40,834 bases of DNA, from the NCBI GenBank assembly GCA_013360875.1, contig JABWAU010000001.1, forward strand, positions 1-40,834, read 5' to 3'. The position numbers and the translations under genes were made by a program. How positions within the stretch are numbered: the first letter of the stretch is position 1; each line of letters opens with the position of its first letter. The stretch is from Anaerolineales bacterium (GTDB lineage Bacteria; Chloroflexota; Anaerolineae; Anaerolineales; Villigracilaceae). Under the pieces are notes generated by a model, which had not been told where the DNA came from, searched no databases, and was given only the letters and a program-made list of their open reading frames with translations. This document shows positions 23,191 to 30,096 of this stretch, piece after piece.

Positions 23191-23763
23191 TTCATCAAGC
23201 GGGTGTACGCTAGCAAAATCCAATTCATTACTTTCGTGCGGGAGGATTTCCTTCTTGAGCAGGAAGTACGCGCCGGTGAAGTGATCGTCCACGCTGTGGA
23301 CCAGCATCGAGCGCCTTTGCGGAATGACGGTGACGACCTCCCAGCCCTGAAACCCGTGATTATCGAGCAAAGGCACGTTATATTCGTCCTTGAGCGGGTC
23401 GTCCCCCATGAGCGCGGCAGCGGGCAGGTAAGCCATCTTGTAACGGAAGACCTTTCCTCCGCTTTGAATGCGTTTTCTCGCCGTCTCGATGTGAACGCGG
23501 CGTTCGCGTTCGCGCTCGGCTTCGATCTCGTTCCTCATCCTCGCCAGGTCCGGGGAATTGAAGATCTCCCGCGCCACTTCGAGGATCTCCTCGTCGTCGC
23601 TCATCAGGGAGGTGAGGAGGAATTCGTAGCCGCGCCGGTCGCCGAGTTTGACCAGTCCCTCCGCCGCTTCGAGTTGCACCAGCCAGTCCTCGTCCTCGGT
23701 CATCAGTTCGTGGAGCGTTTCGCGATCTCGCATTCTGACAAGTTCGTTTATCTGGGTGGACAT
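23182..23763 (-). CDS. HEAT-repeat-like protein with DUF4177-like C-terminal domain
   Basis: 193 aa. The N-terminal 75 residues form helix pairs typical of HEAT repeats (DWLVQLEAAEGLVKLGDRRG). An Arg/Glu-rich coiled segment (EIEAERERERRVHIETARKR) follows. Residues about 105-172 (FRYKMAYLPAAAL, NHGFQGWEVVTVIPQRR, GAYFLLKKEI) resemble the small DUF4177 beta-alpha domain. A GGAGGAG site lies just before the ATG. The last residues VHPLDERP and the stop are written by a repeat end that also occurs at 18847. The function is unknown; a cytoplasmic protein-interaction role is plausible. Confidence 0.78.
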   Translation of the reverse strand: MSTQINELVRMRDRETLHELMTEDEDWLVQLEAAEGLVKLGDRRGYEFLLTSLMSDDEEILEVAREIFNSPDLARMRNEIEAERERERRVHIETARKRIQSGGKVFRYKMAYLPAAALMGDDPLKDEYNVPLLDNHGFQGWEVVTVIPQRRSMLVHSVDDHFTGAYFLLKKEILPHESNELDFASVHPLDERP

Positions 23764-23891
23764 GTCTCCTCCGTGTATGGGACGCGCTTAACAGTATTGT
23801 AACATCCCGCCCGCAAACATTACCGTTTTGTGGGGGGTATCCCCGGCGGGAATGGATTATCATTCAAGGCAATAATTCATCGAGAAGCATT

Positions 23892-25019
23892 ATGTTGAAG
23901 AAATTCTTTGGCGATACGCTGACCGACCTCGGGCATCTTGAAGGCGATTATCGCGTTTCCCAGTTGAAGAGCGACATTTCGCAAAGCATCCTGTACATGA
24001 TCATCGTCAGCGTCGGCGGACTGGCAATGCTGAGGGTGGACGCTATGTTGTTCAGGGAGCGTTCCGACCTGTTCCTGCTGATCGCCGCGTCGCGGGTCGG
24101 CTACGTGCTGGTTACGGTTGTGTTTGGGATCATCCTGAGCAGGACGACTCGCGTGCGCGTCTTCGACCGCGTGTTGTTCGGCTGGATGCTCTTCACGATC
24201 GTTTGCCTGGGGCTGGAAAACTTTACGCGTCCTCCGTACTATCTCGCGACCGCCATTGACATCCTCGTGCCTTTTGCCATCTACGCGCTTTCTCCTCTCA
24301 AGTTGAAATACACGGTCGCGCTGGCGGTCGGTTTTACGGCAGGGACGATCTACGTGGGCTATTTTCATAAATCCGGTGTGGACCCCATCCTCATGAACGA
24401 CGTCACCCTCGTCCTCGTCGTCGTTCACTTGTTGGGATGGATCTCCACCTTGCAGATCCAGACCTACCGCCGCAAATCGTTCCGGGCTTTCATTGACGAG
24501 AAGGACGCCAAGGAAATGGTGGCGTATCTCGCGAACATTGACCCGCTTACGAAAAGCCTGACGCGGCGCCAGTTCATGAACATCGCCGAAAGCGAGTTCC
24601 GCCGTTTTACGCGCTATCGCAGACCCCTCTCCCTCCTGATTCTCGACGCGGATCTCTTCAAGAAGATCAACGACACCTACGGGCATCACGCCGGGGACCT
24701 TACCCTGCGGAGTCTTTCGCTCGTGGCAATGGAACAAAAACGCGCCCAGGATACGTTCGGCAGATTGGGCGGCGAGGAGTTTGCGCTCCTCATGCCGGAG
24801 ACCACGCTCACCCAGGCGCTCGTGGTGGCGGAACGCATCCGAAAAACGTGGGCGGACTCGCCGGTCAATCTGGATGGGGAACCGATCCATTCGACGATCA
24901 GCGTCGGCGTGGCGGAGGCGCTCGAAACCGACCAATCGTTCGAAGATCTCCTGCGCCGCGCAGACCGGATGTTGTACAAGGCAAAAAGTTACGGGCGCAA
25001 TCGGGTCGCGGCAAATTGA
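23892..25019 (+). CDS. Membrane diguanylate cyclase (GGDEF)
   Basis: 375 aa. Residues about 30-195 form roughly six membrane helices of an unnamed sensor type. A short linker is followed by a GGDEF domain (about 215-375): DPLTKSLTRRQF, DADLFKKINDTYGH, active site RLGGEEFALL (GGEEF) and a C-terminal RADRMLYKAKSYGRNRV. The inhibitory product site RxxD is present as RAQD five residues before GGEEF. It should make c-di-GMP from two GTP with feedback inhibition. The start ATG has only a weak ribosome binding site. Two c-di-GMP riboswitches lie 5 kb downstream. Confidence 0.93.
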   Translation: MLKKFFGDTLTDLGHLEGDYRVSQLKSDISQSILYMIIVSVGGLAMLRVDAMLFRERSDLFLLIAASRVGYVLVTVVFGIILSRTTRVRVFDRVLFGWMLFTIVCLGLENFTRPPYYLATAIDILVPFAIYALSPLKLKYTVALAVGFTAGTIYVGYFHKSGVDPILMNDVTLVLVVVHLLGWISTLQIQTYRRKSFRAFIDEKDAKEMVAYLANIDPLTKSLTRRQFMNIAESEFRRFTRYRRPLSLLILDADLFKKINDTYGHHAGDLTLRSLSLVAMEQKRAQDTFGRLGGEEFALLMPETTLTQALVVAERIRKTWADSPVNLDGEPIHSTISVGVAEALETDQSFEDLLRRADRMLYKAKSYGRNRVAAN

Positions 25020-25031
25020 CAGATGATTTGT

Positions 25032-25059
25032 GGAGCGGACGTTTTCCAACGTCCACTCC
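25032..25059. terminator. Hairpin after the diguanylate cyclase gene
   Basis: GGAGCGGACGTT, loop TTCC, AACGTCCACTCC: 12 pairs with one mismatch. No T-run follows, so it may be a repeat or a processing/termination hairpin between the convergent genes. Confidence 0.5.
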
Positions 25060-25075
25060 GCATTAGTGGCAATTC

Positions 25076-25225
25076 TTATCTTCCGGCGCTTTGGAGGAGG
25101 ATGAATACGATCAACGCCGCAACTAGGAGGATGACAATCTGCGCGCCCGGACGCATGAACACCGAGCGGCGGCGATATTCCGGGTCTCTTCGGCGGCGAC
25201 GATAGGTTGGGTATCTCCTGGGCAT
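25076..25225 (-). CDS. Small single-helix membrane protein
   Basis: 49 aa. The ATG at 25225 follows AAGGAG with 4-5 nt spacing. The first 26 residues are extremely Arg-rich (MPRRYPTYRRRRRDPEYRRR), then one hydrophobic helix (QIVILLVAALIVFILLQS) and a 3-residue end. Positive-inside topology places the basic part in the cytoplasm, where it may touch nucleic acid or acidic lipids. It is the last gene of the minus-strand STAS/flavocytochrome cluster, 17 bp after the STAS gene. Not recognised. Confidence 0.68.
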   Translation of the reverse strand: MPRRYPTYRRRRRDPEYRRRSVFMRPGAQIVILLVAALIVFILLQSAGR

Positions 25226-25242
25226 GTTTCTCCTTACAAAGT

Positions 25243-25638
25243 TCAAAATGATTGGATGGCGCTTTCCAGGTCATCAAAGACCTTGAAGAATAGTTTCAAG
25301 CCTGCCTTCTCGATGGTCTTTTCCACCTCCGGCCGGGGGTTGAGCAGTTTGACGCGTGTGCGTGCGTTGCTGCTGTGCGTGAAATCGGGGTTTTCGCCCT
25401 CCTCCACCTTGTGCGACGCGCCGCTGTAAATCAACGCGATCTTGTGGATGGCGGCTTGTCCCGCGCTGCTGATACCGGTCACCTCGCCCAGGTCAATGAT
25501 GAGGCTGCGGGCTGGGTTGTTGTAGAGTTCGCGCGCTTTATCCACGATTTCCATGAAGTTCGATGCGTTGATCTCACCCCTGAGTCTCATCACGGCAATG
25601 GGTTCTCTTCCCTGTTCGATGGAGACGTTGATTTCCAT
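25243..25638 (-). CDS. STAS-domain protein (anti-sigma factor antagonist type)
   Basis: 131 aa. The ATG at 25638 follows AAGGAG by 7 nt; longer readings overlap the flavocytochrome. STAS fold: IAVMRLRGEINASNF, then the helix-strand unit SLIIDLGEVTGISSAGQAAIH, where the Ser of the D-x-x-x-(I/Y)-S-S-A-G motif is the usual phosphorylation site. It contains an insertion (about 85-105, HKVEEGENPDFTHSSNAR) and ends KVFDDLESAIQSF. It closely resembles the STAS protein at 27023 with the flavocytochrome between them, so the pair probably arose by duplication. It is probably a partner-switching regulator, but no kinase or phosphatase is nearby. Confidence 0.88.
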   Translation of the reverse strand: MEINVSIEQGREPIAVMRLRGEINASNFMEIVDKARELYNNPARSLIIDLGEVTGISSAGQAAIHKIALIYSGASHKVEEGENPDFTHSSNARTRVKLLNPRPEVEKTIEKAGLKLFFKVFDDLESAIQSF

Positions 25639-25649
25639 GCCAGGCTCCT

Positions 25650-26930
25650 TTAGCGGAAGTTGAATTCCTCGTAGTGGATGTTCCCTGCCGGCACGCCCAG
25701 CGACAGGAACTTTCTCTCGAAGGACTGCACCATGGGCAGCGGTCCGCACAGGTAGATGTGACGATCACGGATATCGCCGCCCGCGTTTTCAACGATCTGT
25801 TCAACGGACAGAGGACCGTCCGCCGCCGAAAAGCGGACGCGCGATTTCAGGCGCGGATTCCTTTGCGCGGCGGCTTCGATCTCATCCAGGAACAATGCCT
25901 CTTCCTTATGGCGGACGGCGTAATAAAAGTCCACGTCACGGTCGAGGCTGCCGTCCATGTCGCGTATGAAGGACAGAAACGGGGTCAGACCGATGCCCCC
26001 CGCGATCCAGATCTGTTTTTGTCCGCCGGTCTTGTAATCGAACATGCCATACGCGCCTTCGACCGTCGCGTCCATGCCGGGTTCGAGGCGGGCGTACAAG
26101 GTCCGGGTGAAGTCCCCGCTTGCTTTGACGGTGACCCGCAAAACGTCCTCGCGAGGCGCACTGGAGATGGTGAAAGGATGCGATTCGTTGAGGCTCCTGT
26201 CGCCGGGGAATCGCACGAAGAGGAATTGTCCCGCGCGGTGACGTGGAATGGAATCCTTTTTGGGGCGCAGGATCACCTCGGTGGTGGATTTGTTCAGGTG
26301 GTTCACAGCCTCCACCGTGTAGGGAAGGTATTTCTTGAAAAACCGCCCGAAGAGTTCGGTGTAGAGATACGAAACCGAGCCGAGGATAAAGAAGACCTGC
26401 ACCCAGTTGATGGCAATGAACGCATCGAGCGGATTAGGAACCGTCAGCGCATGGATGAAGGCGATGATGAAAAAGACGCCGATGTATTTCTTGAGGTTCT
26501 TCCAGCCGTCGTACGTGCCGCCGGTCAATTTGTTCAGGAAGGCGATGCGCGGCGCGAGGCTGACGAGAATGATGGAGACGATGCCCGTAAACGCAATGAC
26601 CGCCAGGTAGTTGCCCAACGCCCATCCGCTGAGCGTGATGGGGACGGTCAACACGTGAACGAAGATCAATAGAAAGGCGGTGGTGGCGACGCGGCGATGC
26701 GTGACGTACATCCTGTCCAATCCGCCGAAATAGGGTTCCGCCCATTTGGGTCGCGTGGAAAGGAACAACGCGAACGACATCAACACGATGTTTACCGAAC
26801 CGATGATTTCACCGGCATAGGCGCGCTCGAAATGTTCGCGCCCGTCGTACACGGGCGGGAAGATGAGCCAGACCGCGACGGTCAACAGGACACATGCAAT
26901 GATAAAGAGATTACCGATATTACGTTTCAT
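25650..26930 (-). CDS. Membrane flavocytochrome, ferric-reductase-like
   Basis: 426 aa. The ATG at 26930 follows CGGAG. Six or so helices form a ferric-reductase-like heme domain (about 1-210), with candidate heme histidines in YVTHRRVATT, LIFVHVLTV and AFIHALTV. Then comes an FAD domain (about 215-310: AGQFLFVRF, HPFTISSAP in the R/H-P-F-T-I/S-S flavin motif) and an NAD(P)H domain (about 315-426: IWIAGGIGLTPFLSFI, YAVRHKEEALF, IYLCGPLPMVQSF). It should carry electrons from NAD(P)H through FAD and heme across the membrane. The acceptor is unknown. It is placed between two STAS proteins, 11 bp before the second. Confidence 0.9.
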   Translation of the reverse strand: MKRNIGNLFIIACVLLTVAVWLIFPPVYDGREHFERAYAGEIIGSVNIVLMSFALFLSTRPKWAEPYFGGLDRMYVTHRRVATTAFLLIFVHVLTVPITLSGWALGNYLAVIAFTGIVSIILVSLAPRIAFLNKLTGGTYDGWKNLKKYIGVFFIIAFIHALTVPNPLDAFIAINWVQVFFILGSVSYLYTELFGRFFKKYLPYTVEAVNHLNKSTTEVILRPKKDSIPRHRAGQFLFVRFPGDRSLNESHPFTISSAPREDVLRVTVKASGDFTRTLYARLEPGMDATVEGAYGMFDYKTGGQKQIWIAGGIGLTPFLSFIRDMDGSLDRDVDFYYAVRHKEEALFLDEIEAAAQRNPRLKSRVRFSAADGPLSVEQIVENAGGDIRDRHIYLCGPLPMVQSFERKFLSLGVPAGNIHYEEFNFR

Positions 26931-26984
26931 TTGTTCTCCGGGGAAAATCCAGCGGGCGCGCCGCATGCATCTAGACCTTAAATC

Positions 26985-27018
26985 AAAAAGCGACGTGAGA
27001 CAGCATCCCACATCGCTT
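26985..27018 (-). terminator. Rho-independent terminator or attenuator after the first STAS gene
   Basis: On the minus strand AAGCGATGTGGGA, loop TGCTG, TCTCACGTCGCTT, then TTT: 13 pairs, two of them G-U. It sits right after the 27023 STAS stop and before the flavocytochrome, so it may reduce expression of the downstream genes. Confidence 0.75.
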
Positions 27019-27022
27019 GACC

Positions 27023-27433
27023 CTAAAATGATTTCACGGCTTCGTCGAAATCGCTGAAGATATCGAAGGCTTTGCTGAAACCAACCATGTCCAGCACGCT
27101 TTTCACATCGTCGCGCGGGTTGAGCAATTTGACGCGCTCCTGGATGCCCGAACCGCCGGCGCGTCCCACCGAGCGTATCGCCGGCCAGCCTGCCTCCGTA
27201 TCCGGCAAAGCCTCGCCGCGCGCCAGCAGGGCAACCGTGTGCAACGCCACCAACCCGGCGCTGCTGATGTACGTCAGGTCGCTCATATCAATCAGGAAAT
27301 CACGCGCGCCGCTCTCGTACAACTCCCTGGCTTTGGCGATCAGATCCTGGTAGTTCTGTCCGTCCAATTGACCGTCCAGTTTGATGACAGTTACGGGGAC
27401 ACTTCCCTGTGCCTGCGAAACGATAATGTTCAT
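27023..27433 (-). CDS. STAS-domain protein (anti-sigma factor antagonist type)
   Basis: 136 aa. The ATG at 27433 follows GAGGAG by 6-7 nt. STAS core: VTVIKLDGQLDGQNYQDLI, then DFLIDMSDLTYISSAGLVAL with the conserved Ser. An insertion at about 84-108 (EALPDTEAGWPAIRSVG) is followed by ERVKLLNPRDDVKSVLDMVG and a final FDEAVKSF. It parallels the 25243 protein in length, insertion and ending. It is the first gene of the cluster, and a -10-like TATAAT lies at 27504-27509. The regulated target is unknown, but the flavocytochrome is an obvious candidate. Confidence 0.9.
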   Translation of the reverse strand: MNIIVSQAQGSVPVTVIKLDGQLDGQNYQDLIAKARELYESGARDFLIDMSDLTYISSAGLVALHTVALLARGEALPDTEAGWPAIRSVGRAGGSGIQERVKLLNPRDDVKSVLDMVGFSKAFDIFSDFDEAVKSF

Positions 27434-27503
27434 TTCTCTCTCCTCTGGCATTGGAATGTGACAGCCTGCTGCCGCGCAGAAGCGCGCTTTCACAGTCCGA
27501 ATA

Positions 27504-27509
27504 ATTATA
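27504..27509 (-). promoter_or_regulatory. -10-like hexamer before the STAS cluster
   Basis: TATAAT on the minus strand overlaps the stop codon of the upstream exonuclease gene and precedes the STAS start by about 70 nt. The leader contains a small CGCGC/GCGCG hairpin. No clear -35 is visible. Confidence 0.4.
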
Positions 27510-28761
27510 TCCCCGCTTTGCGTTTTAGTCGCTCCATTCGATGCCCGATCTCCTCCACCCAGTATTTACGCGCGTAGGCGGGCATGTCGGTCTTCTCCAC
27601 AAGTTTCAACGCGGATTTCGTCCACTTCAACGCCGACTTTACGTCGCGGCGTTTATGTTCGTAATACTTTGCCAGTTCGATGAACGCGTACAGATGCCCT
27701 CTCTGCGCGGATTCCTCCCACAAACGGACGGCTTCCTCCAGGTCCCCGCGCCTTTTATGCAGGATGGACAAACGCTTCACCGCGACGCCGAAATCTGATT
27801 CGTCCAACCCCTGCCTTGAACCCGTCGAATGGGCAAACTCGAGTCCGCGCTCGAACAGGCGCGCGGCTTCGTCCCAGCGACCGAGGTCTTCGAACAGTTT
27901 ACCGAGCGCAACAAAATCGAGTCCGTGCTGCACGCGTCCGTTGTATGGGTCCTCCATCATGTCGTTGATTAACGCAAGCAGAGCCGCCATCGCCACCACG
28001 TCCATGGCGTTGTGGTAGAACACGCCGCTCAACGGGCGCGCGTCGCCTGTGCGCAGGTAATCGAAATACAGCCAGGGGATCTCGTAGCCCGGCACCTCCT
28101 CGCTCGAGCGCGTCAAGCCCAGCACGTGTTCTTCGAGGAATTTCAGCGCGCGCGATTCGAGCCGGTCGCGCCACAGACGGCGGGCGAGGGGAAGCAGGTC
28201 GAGGTGGGAGCAATCGGAAAATGGATGAGGAATACCGTGCAACGTGTAGCGTGTTCTTAGCAGGGGCGCGTCGAAGGCCTTGCCGTTGAAGGTGACCAGC
28301 GCGTCGCACGGCGCGAGGAAATCTAACAATCCCTCCAGCAGCGCAGGCTCCTCGGCGGGGTCGCGCATGAAGAACTGCCTCAGGACGAAACGGTCGTCAA
28401 TTAAACGCGCCGCGCCGACGAGAAAGGCATACGTCCCCGTGCCGCCGGAGAGACCCGAGGTTTCCGTATCGAGGAAGGCGAATTTGGAAAGCGGGAGCGC
28501 GGAAAGTCGGGCGTCGTTTGCCCACTCGGAGATGAGGGAAAGCGGGAAGGAGGAAAGGAGGGAGACGGAGCCGTATTGATGATCGAGGGGAAATGTCTGT
28601 TCCGCGACGAACACCTCCCCGCGCGGGGTGGGGAGGAAGGTCCCGGCGACGATGGAATCTATCGAAACGGAATCAGGCTTGGGCGGGGGTCGAAGCGCAT
28701 TTCCCGTTTTCACGCCAAGCGCTTTGAGTTTGTCCGCAAGGGACGACGCGTTCGTTTTCAT
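27505..28761 (-). CDS. YprB-like RNase H-fold exonuclease with TPR tail
   Basis: 418 aa. The ATG at 28761 follows CAGGAG. Residues about 95-265 form a 3'-5' exonuclease-like RNase H fold (YprB/RNase_H_2 family): FAFLDTETSGLSGGTGTYAF as motif I, LVTFNGKAFDAPLL as motif II and YHNAMDVVAMAALL as motif III, which keep acidic residues. Residues about 285-400 are tetratricopeptide-like helices (RWDEAARLFERGLEFA, GDLEEAVRLWEESAQRG). It probably acts on DNA or RNA; the substrate is not known. The N-terminal 90 residues include a conserved GEVFVAEQTFPLDHQYG block seen in this family. Confidence 0.86.
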   Translation of the reverse strand: MKTNASSLADKLKALGVKTGNALRPPPKPDSVSIDSIVAGTFLPTPRGEVFVAEQTFPLDHQYGSVSLLSSFPLSLISEWANDARLSALPLSKFAFLDTETSGLSGGTGTYAFLVGAARLIDDRFVLRQFFMRDPAEEPALLEGLLDFLAPCDALVTFNGKAFDAPLLRTRYTLHGIPHPFSDCSHLDLLPLARRLWRDRLESRALKFLEEHVLGLTRSSEEVPGYEIPWLYFDYLRTGDARPLSGVFYHNAMDVVAMAALLALINDMMEDPYNGRVQHGLDFVALGKLFEDLGRWDEAARLFERGLEFAHSTGSRQGLDESDFGVAVKRLSILHKRRGDLEEAVRLWEESAQRGHLYAFIELAKYYEHKRRDVKSALKWTKSALKLVEKTDMPAYARKYWVEEIGHRMERLKRKAGI

Positions 28762-28807
28762 TCGACTCCTGTATTGGATGATTATAATCAAATGACTCGC
28801 AAAACAA

Positions 28808-28839
28808 GTTCAGCCCGTCACGTGCGCGACGGGCTGAAC
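28808..28839. terminator. Bidirectional terminator
   Basis: GTTCAGCCCGTC (28808-28819), 8-nt loop, GACGGGCTGAAC (28828-28839), perfect 12-bp stem. CTTTTC follows on plus and TTGTTTTG on minus. It terminates the minus-strand sortase-like gene. Confidence 0.85.
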
Positions 28840-28852
28840 CTTTTCGGAGATT

Positions 28853-28938
28853 GTCATTTCGAGCGAAGCGAGAAATCTTTGACCCGGTGGTGGAAGATTT
28901 CTCCTCGCTGCGCTCGGGACAAGGCTCGTCGAAATGAC
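28853..28938. repeat. 86-bp palindromic GTCATTTCGA repeat
   Basis: The ends GTCATTTCGA and TCGAAATGAC are perfect inverted repeats. A second inverted pair (GAGAAATCT/AGATTTCTC) and a third (CGAGCG/CGCTCG) lie inside. It looks like a non-coding dispersed palindromic element; partial relatives are at 15258, 21196 and 38179. Confidence 0.75.
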
Positions 28939-28972
28939 GAAGCGCTTTTCGAGATGATAAAAGCGGAACGTT

Positions 28973-29632
28973 CTATTGATTGACCCGGTTCAGGCGGTCG
29001 AATCCCGTGTGTTCGCTTTTGGGGATGGCGATCACGAAAAGACGTCCCCAACTCAGGTTGCCTTCAGCCTCGATGCAGGTCTGAAAGGCGATGTGTCGGT
29101 CGCCGACATAGACGCGCTTGAACATTTGCTCGGCGGTGAGGGTCTCGTCCTTGTCGAGACTGCGGAAGGAACTGTAAAGGCTGGTGGGTTGCAGAGCCTG
29201 GTAGCGCAGGATCTCTGTTACCACGAACGTTTCGACCCTCCCGTCTCCGTAGACCAGGCGGACCTCCTGCCCGACCTCGAGTTGCGAGAAATGCCTGCCG
29301 GAAAGGTAATTGTGGGCAAGCAGTCCCACGGTCCCATATTGCGCCGCCATGCGGAACTGGGTCGCTTCGCCGTCGTAAGGCGAAACGTAGGCGGCATTGC
29401 CCTGGGGTTGTTGCGCGATGGGCAAAGCCAGCACGTTCGGGACGTATACGCCGCGCAGCACGTTTGCTTCGCCGTTTTGCACCGATTTGGCGAAGTCCGC
29501 GAAGGCGGGCAGGGGCAATTCATCTTCCCCCCTCGCGAGAGCGGGGATCGGATCGAGAAGCAGGGATGCAAGGACGAGCAGTAACAGGCTTGCGTTCAGA
29601 GTGTTTTTGGTTTTAAAAGTTTCGAGCGCCAT
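28973..29632 (-). CDS. Sortase-like membrane-anchored protein
   Basis: 219 aa. The ATG at 29632 follows GAGGAG (10-nt spacing). An N-terminal hydrophobic signal or anchor (LNASLLLLVLASLLLDPIPALA) is followed by a beta-barrel-like domain. The sortase triad is plausible: His in GLLAHNYLSG (about 105), Cys in HIAFQTCIEAEG (about 190) and Arg in WGRLFVIAIP (about 203). Sortases join cell-surface proteins through an LPxTG-like motif; this one may act on local substrates or be a diverged form. Expression is preceded by two c-di-GMP-I riboswitches and a terminator, so surface attachment controlled by c-di-GMP is the likely theme. Confidence 0.8.
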   Translation of the reverse strand: MALETFKTKNTLNASLLLLVLASLLLDPIPALARGEDELPLPAFADFAKSVQNGEANVLRGVYVPNVLALPIAQQPQGNAAYVSPYDGEATQFRMAAQYGTVGLLAHNYLSGRHFSQLEVGQEVRLVYGDGRVETFVVTEILRYQALQPTSLYSSFRSLDKDETLTAEQMFKRVYVGDRHIAFQTCIEAEGNLSWGRLFVIAIPKSEHTGFDRLNRVNQ

Positions 29633-29696
29633 TTCGAAATCTCCTCTCCGATAAAGGCGCCCGATATGAGCCGCACGCGCGGGTTTGTGTTCCGTT

Positions 29697-29782
29697 GGCA
29701 GCCTGGCTGTCGTGATCACGCGGGGCGTGACGGTAGATCCATGGCTTTGCGTCCCCGCCTTTCGACGGGTTTGCCTTTATCG
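29697..29782 (-). ncRNA. c-di-GMP-I (GEMM-I) riboswitch, promoter-distal copy
   Basis: On the minus strand GATAAAGGCAAACC, then a GAAA tetraloop hairpin (CGTCGAAAGGCG), GGGACGCAAAGCC, GGATCTACCG, a variable hairpin (TCACG...CGTGA), and the closing GACAGCCAGGCTGCC. These are the conserved parts of the GEMM-I aptamer. It is identical over 86 bp to the copy at 29867-29952. It lies about 65 nt before the sortase-like ATG, so this copy may control translation. Confidence 0.93.
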
Positions 29783-29807
29783 AACGAGCGTATGATAAGG
29801 TTCCGAT

Positions 29808-29835
29808 AAAAAGAGCCTGGTCGTCCGCCAGGCTC
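29808..29835 (-). terminator. Intrinsic terminator between the two riboswitches
   Basis: On the minus strand GAGCCTGG, loop CGGACGA, CCAGGCTC, then TTTTT. It follows the first aptamer by about 30 nt, the standard position of a riboswitch expression platform. Confidence 0.88.
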
Positions 29836-29866
29836 GCCAAAAGGTTCGATGATCGTTTTCATCTTC

Positions 29867-29952
29867 GGCAGCCTGGCTGTCGTGATCACGCGGGGCGTGA
29901 CGGTAGATCCATGGCTTTGCGTCCCCGCCTTTCGACGGGTTTGCCTTTATCG
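29867..29952 (-). ncRNA. c-di-GMP-I (GEMM-I) riboswitch, promoter-proximal copy
   Basis: Same 86-bp sequence as 29697-29782, with a period of 170 bp. It begins about 10 nt downstream of the -10 hexamer at 29963-29968, so the transcript starts just ahead of the aptamer. The intrinsic terminator at 29808-29835 is probably its output. Confidence 0.94.
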
Positions 29953-29962
29953 GTATGAATTC

Positions 29963-29968
29963 ATTATA
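29963..29968 (-). promoter_or_regulatory. Extended -10 promoter of the riboswitch-controlled gene
   Basis: Minus strand TGC-TATAAT-G is a perfect hexamer with the TGn extension. The -35 is weak, which is usual for extended -10 promoters. Confidence 0.7.
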
Positions 29969-30077
29969 GCAGGAGGTTACAGGTCGTCTCCTTTCATTTC
30001 GGTAATATGGGTTTACAGTATTGAAACGAGGGATGGGTACACTGGTGTATCTGTCTATCTGTGTACGTCAACTGTGC

Positions 30078-30083
30078 TACACT
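30078..30083 (+). promoter_or_regulatory. Extended -10 of the GPH transporter gene
   Basis: TGC-TACACT, 13 nt before the ATG at 30097. No Shine-Dalgarno fits in the remaining leader, so the mRNA would be leaderless or nearly so. Confidence 0.45.
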
Positions 30084-30096
30084 TGCGCATCTCTCC

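Noticed and set aside
23877-25277. 466-codon open frame opposite the diguanylate cyclase
   Set aside because: Antisense shadow of a GGDEF gene; no ribosome site or domain.
29613-29840. 75-codon frame across a riboswitch and terminator
   Set aside because: It overlaps the structured leader; the GEMM-I elements explain the conservation better.
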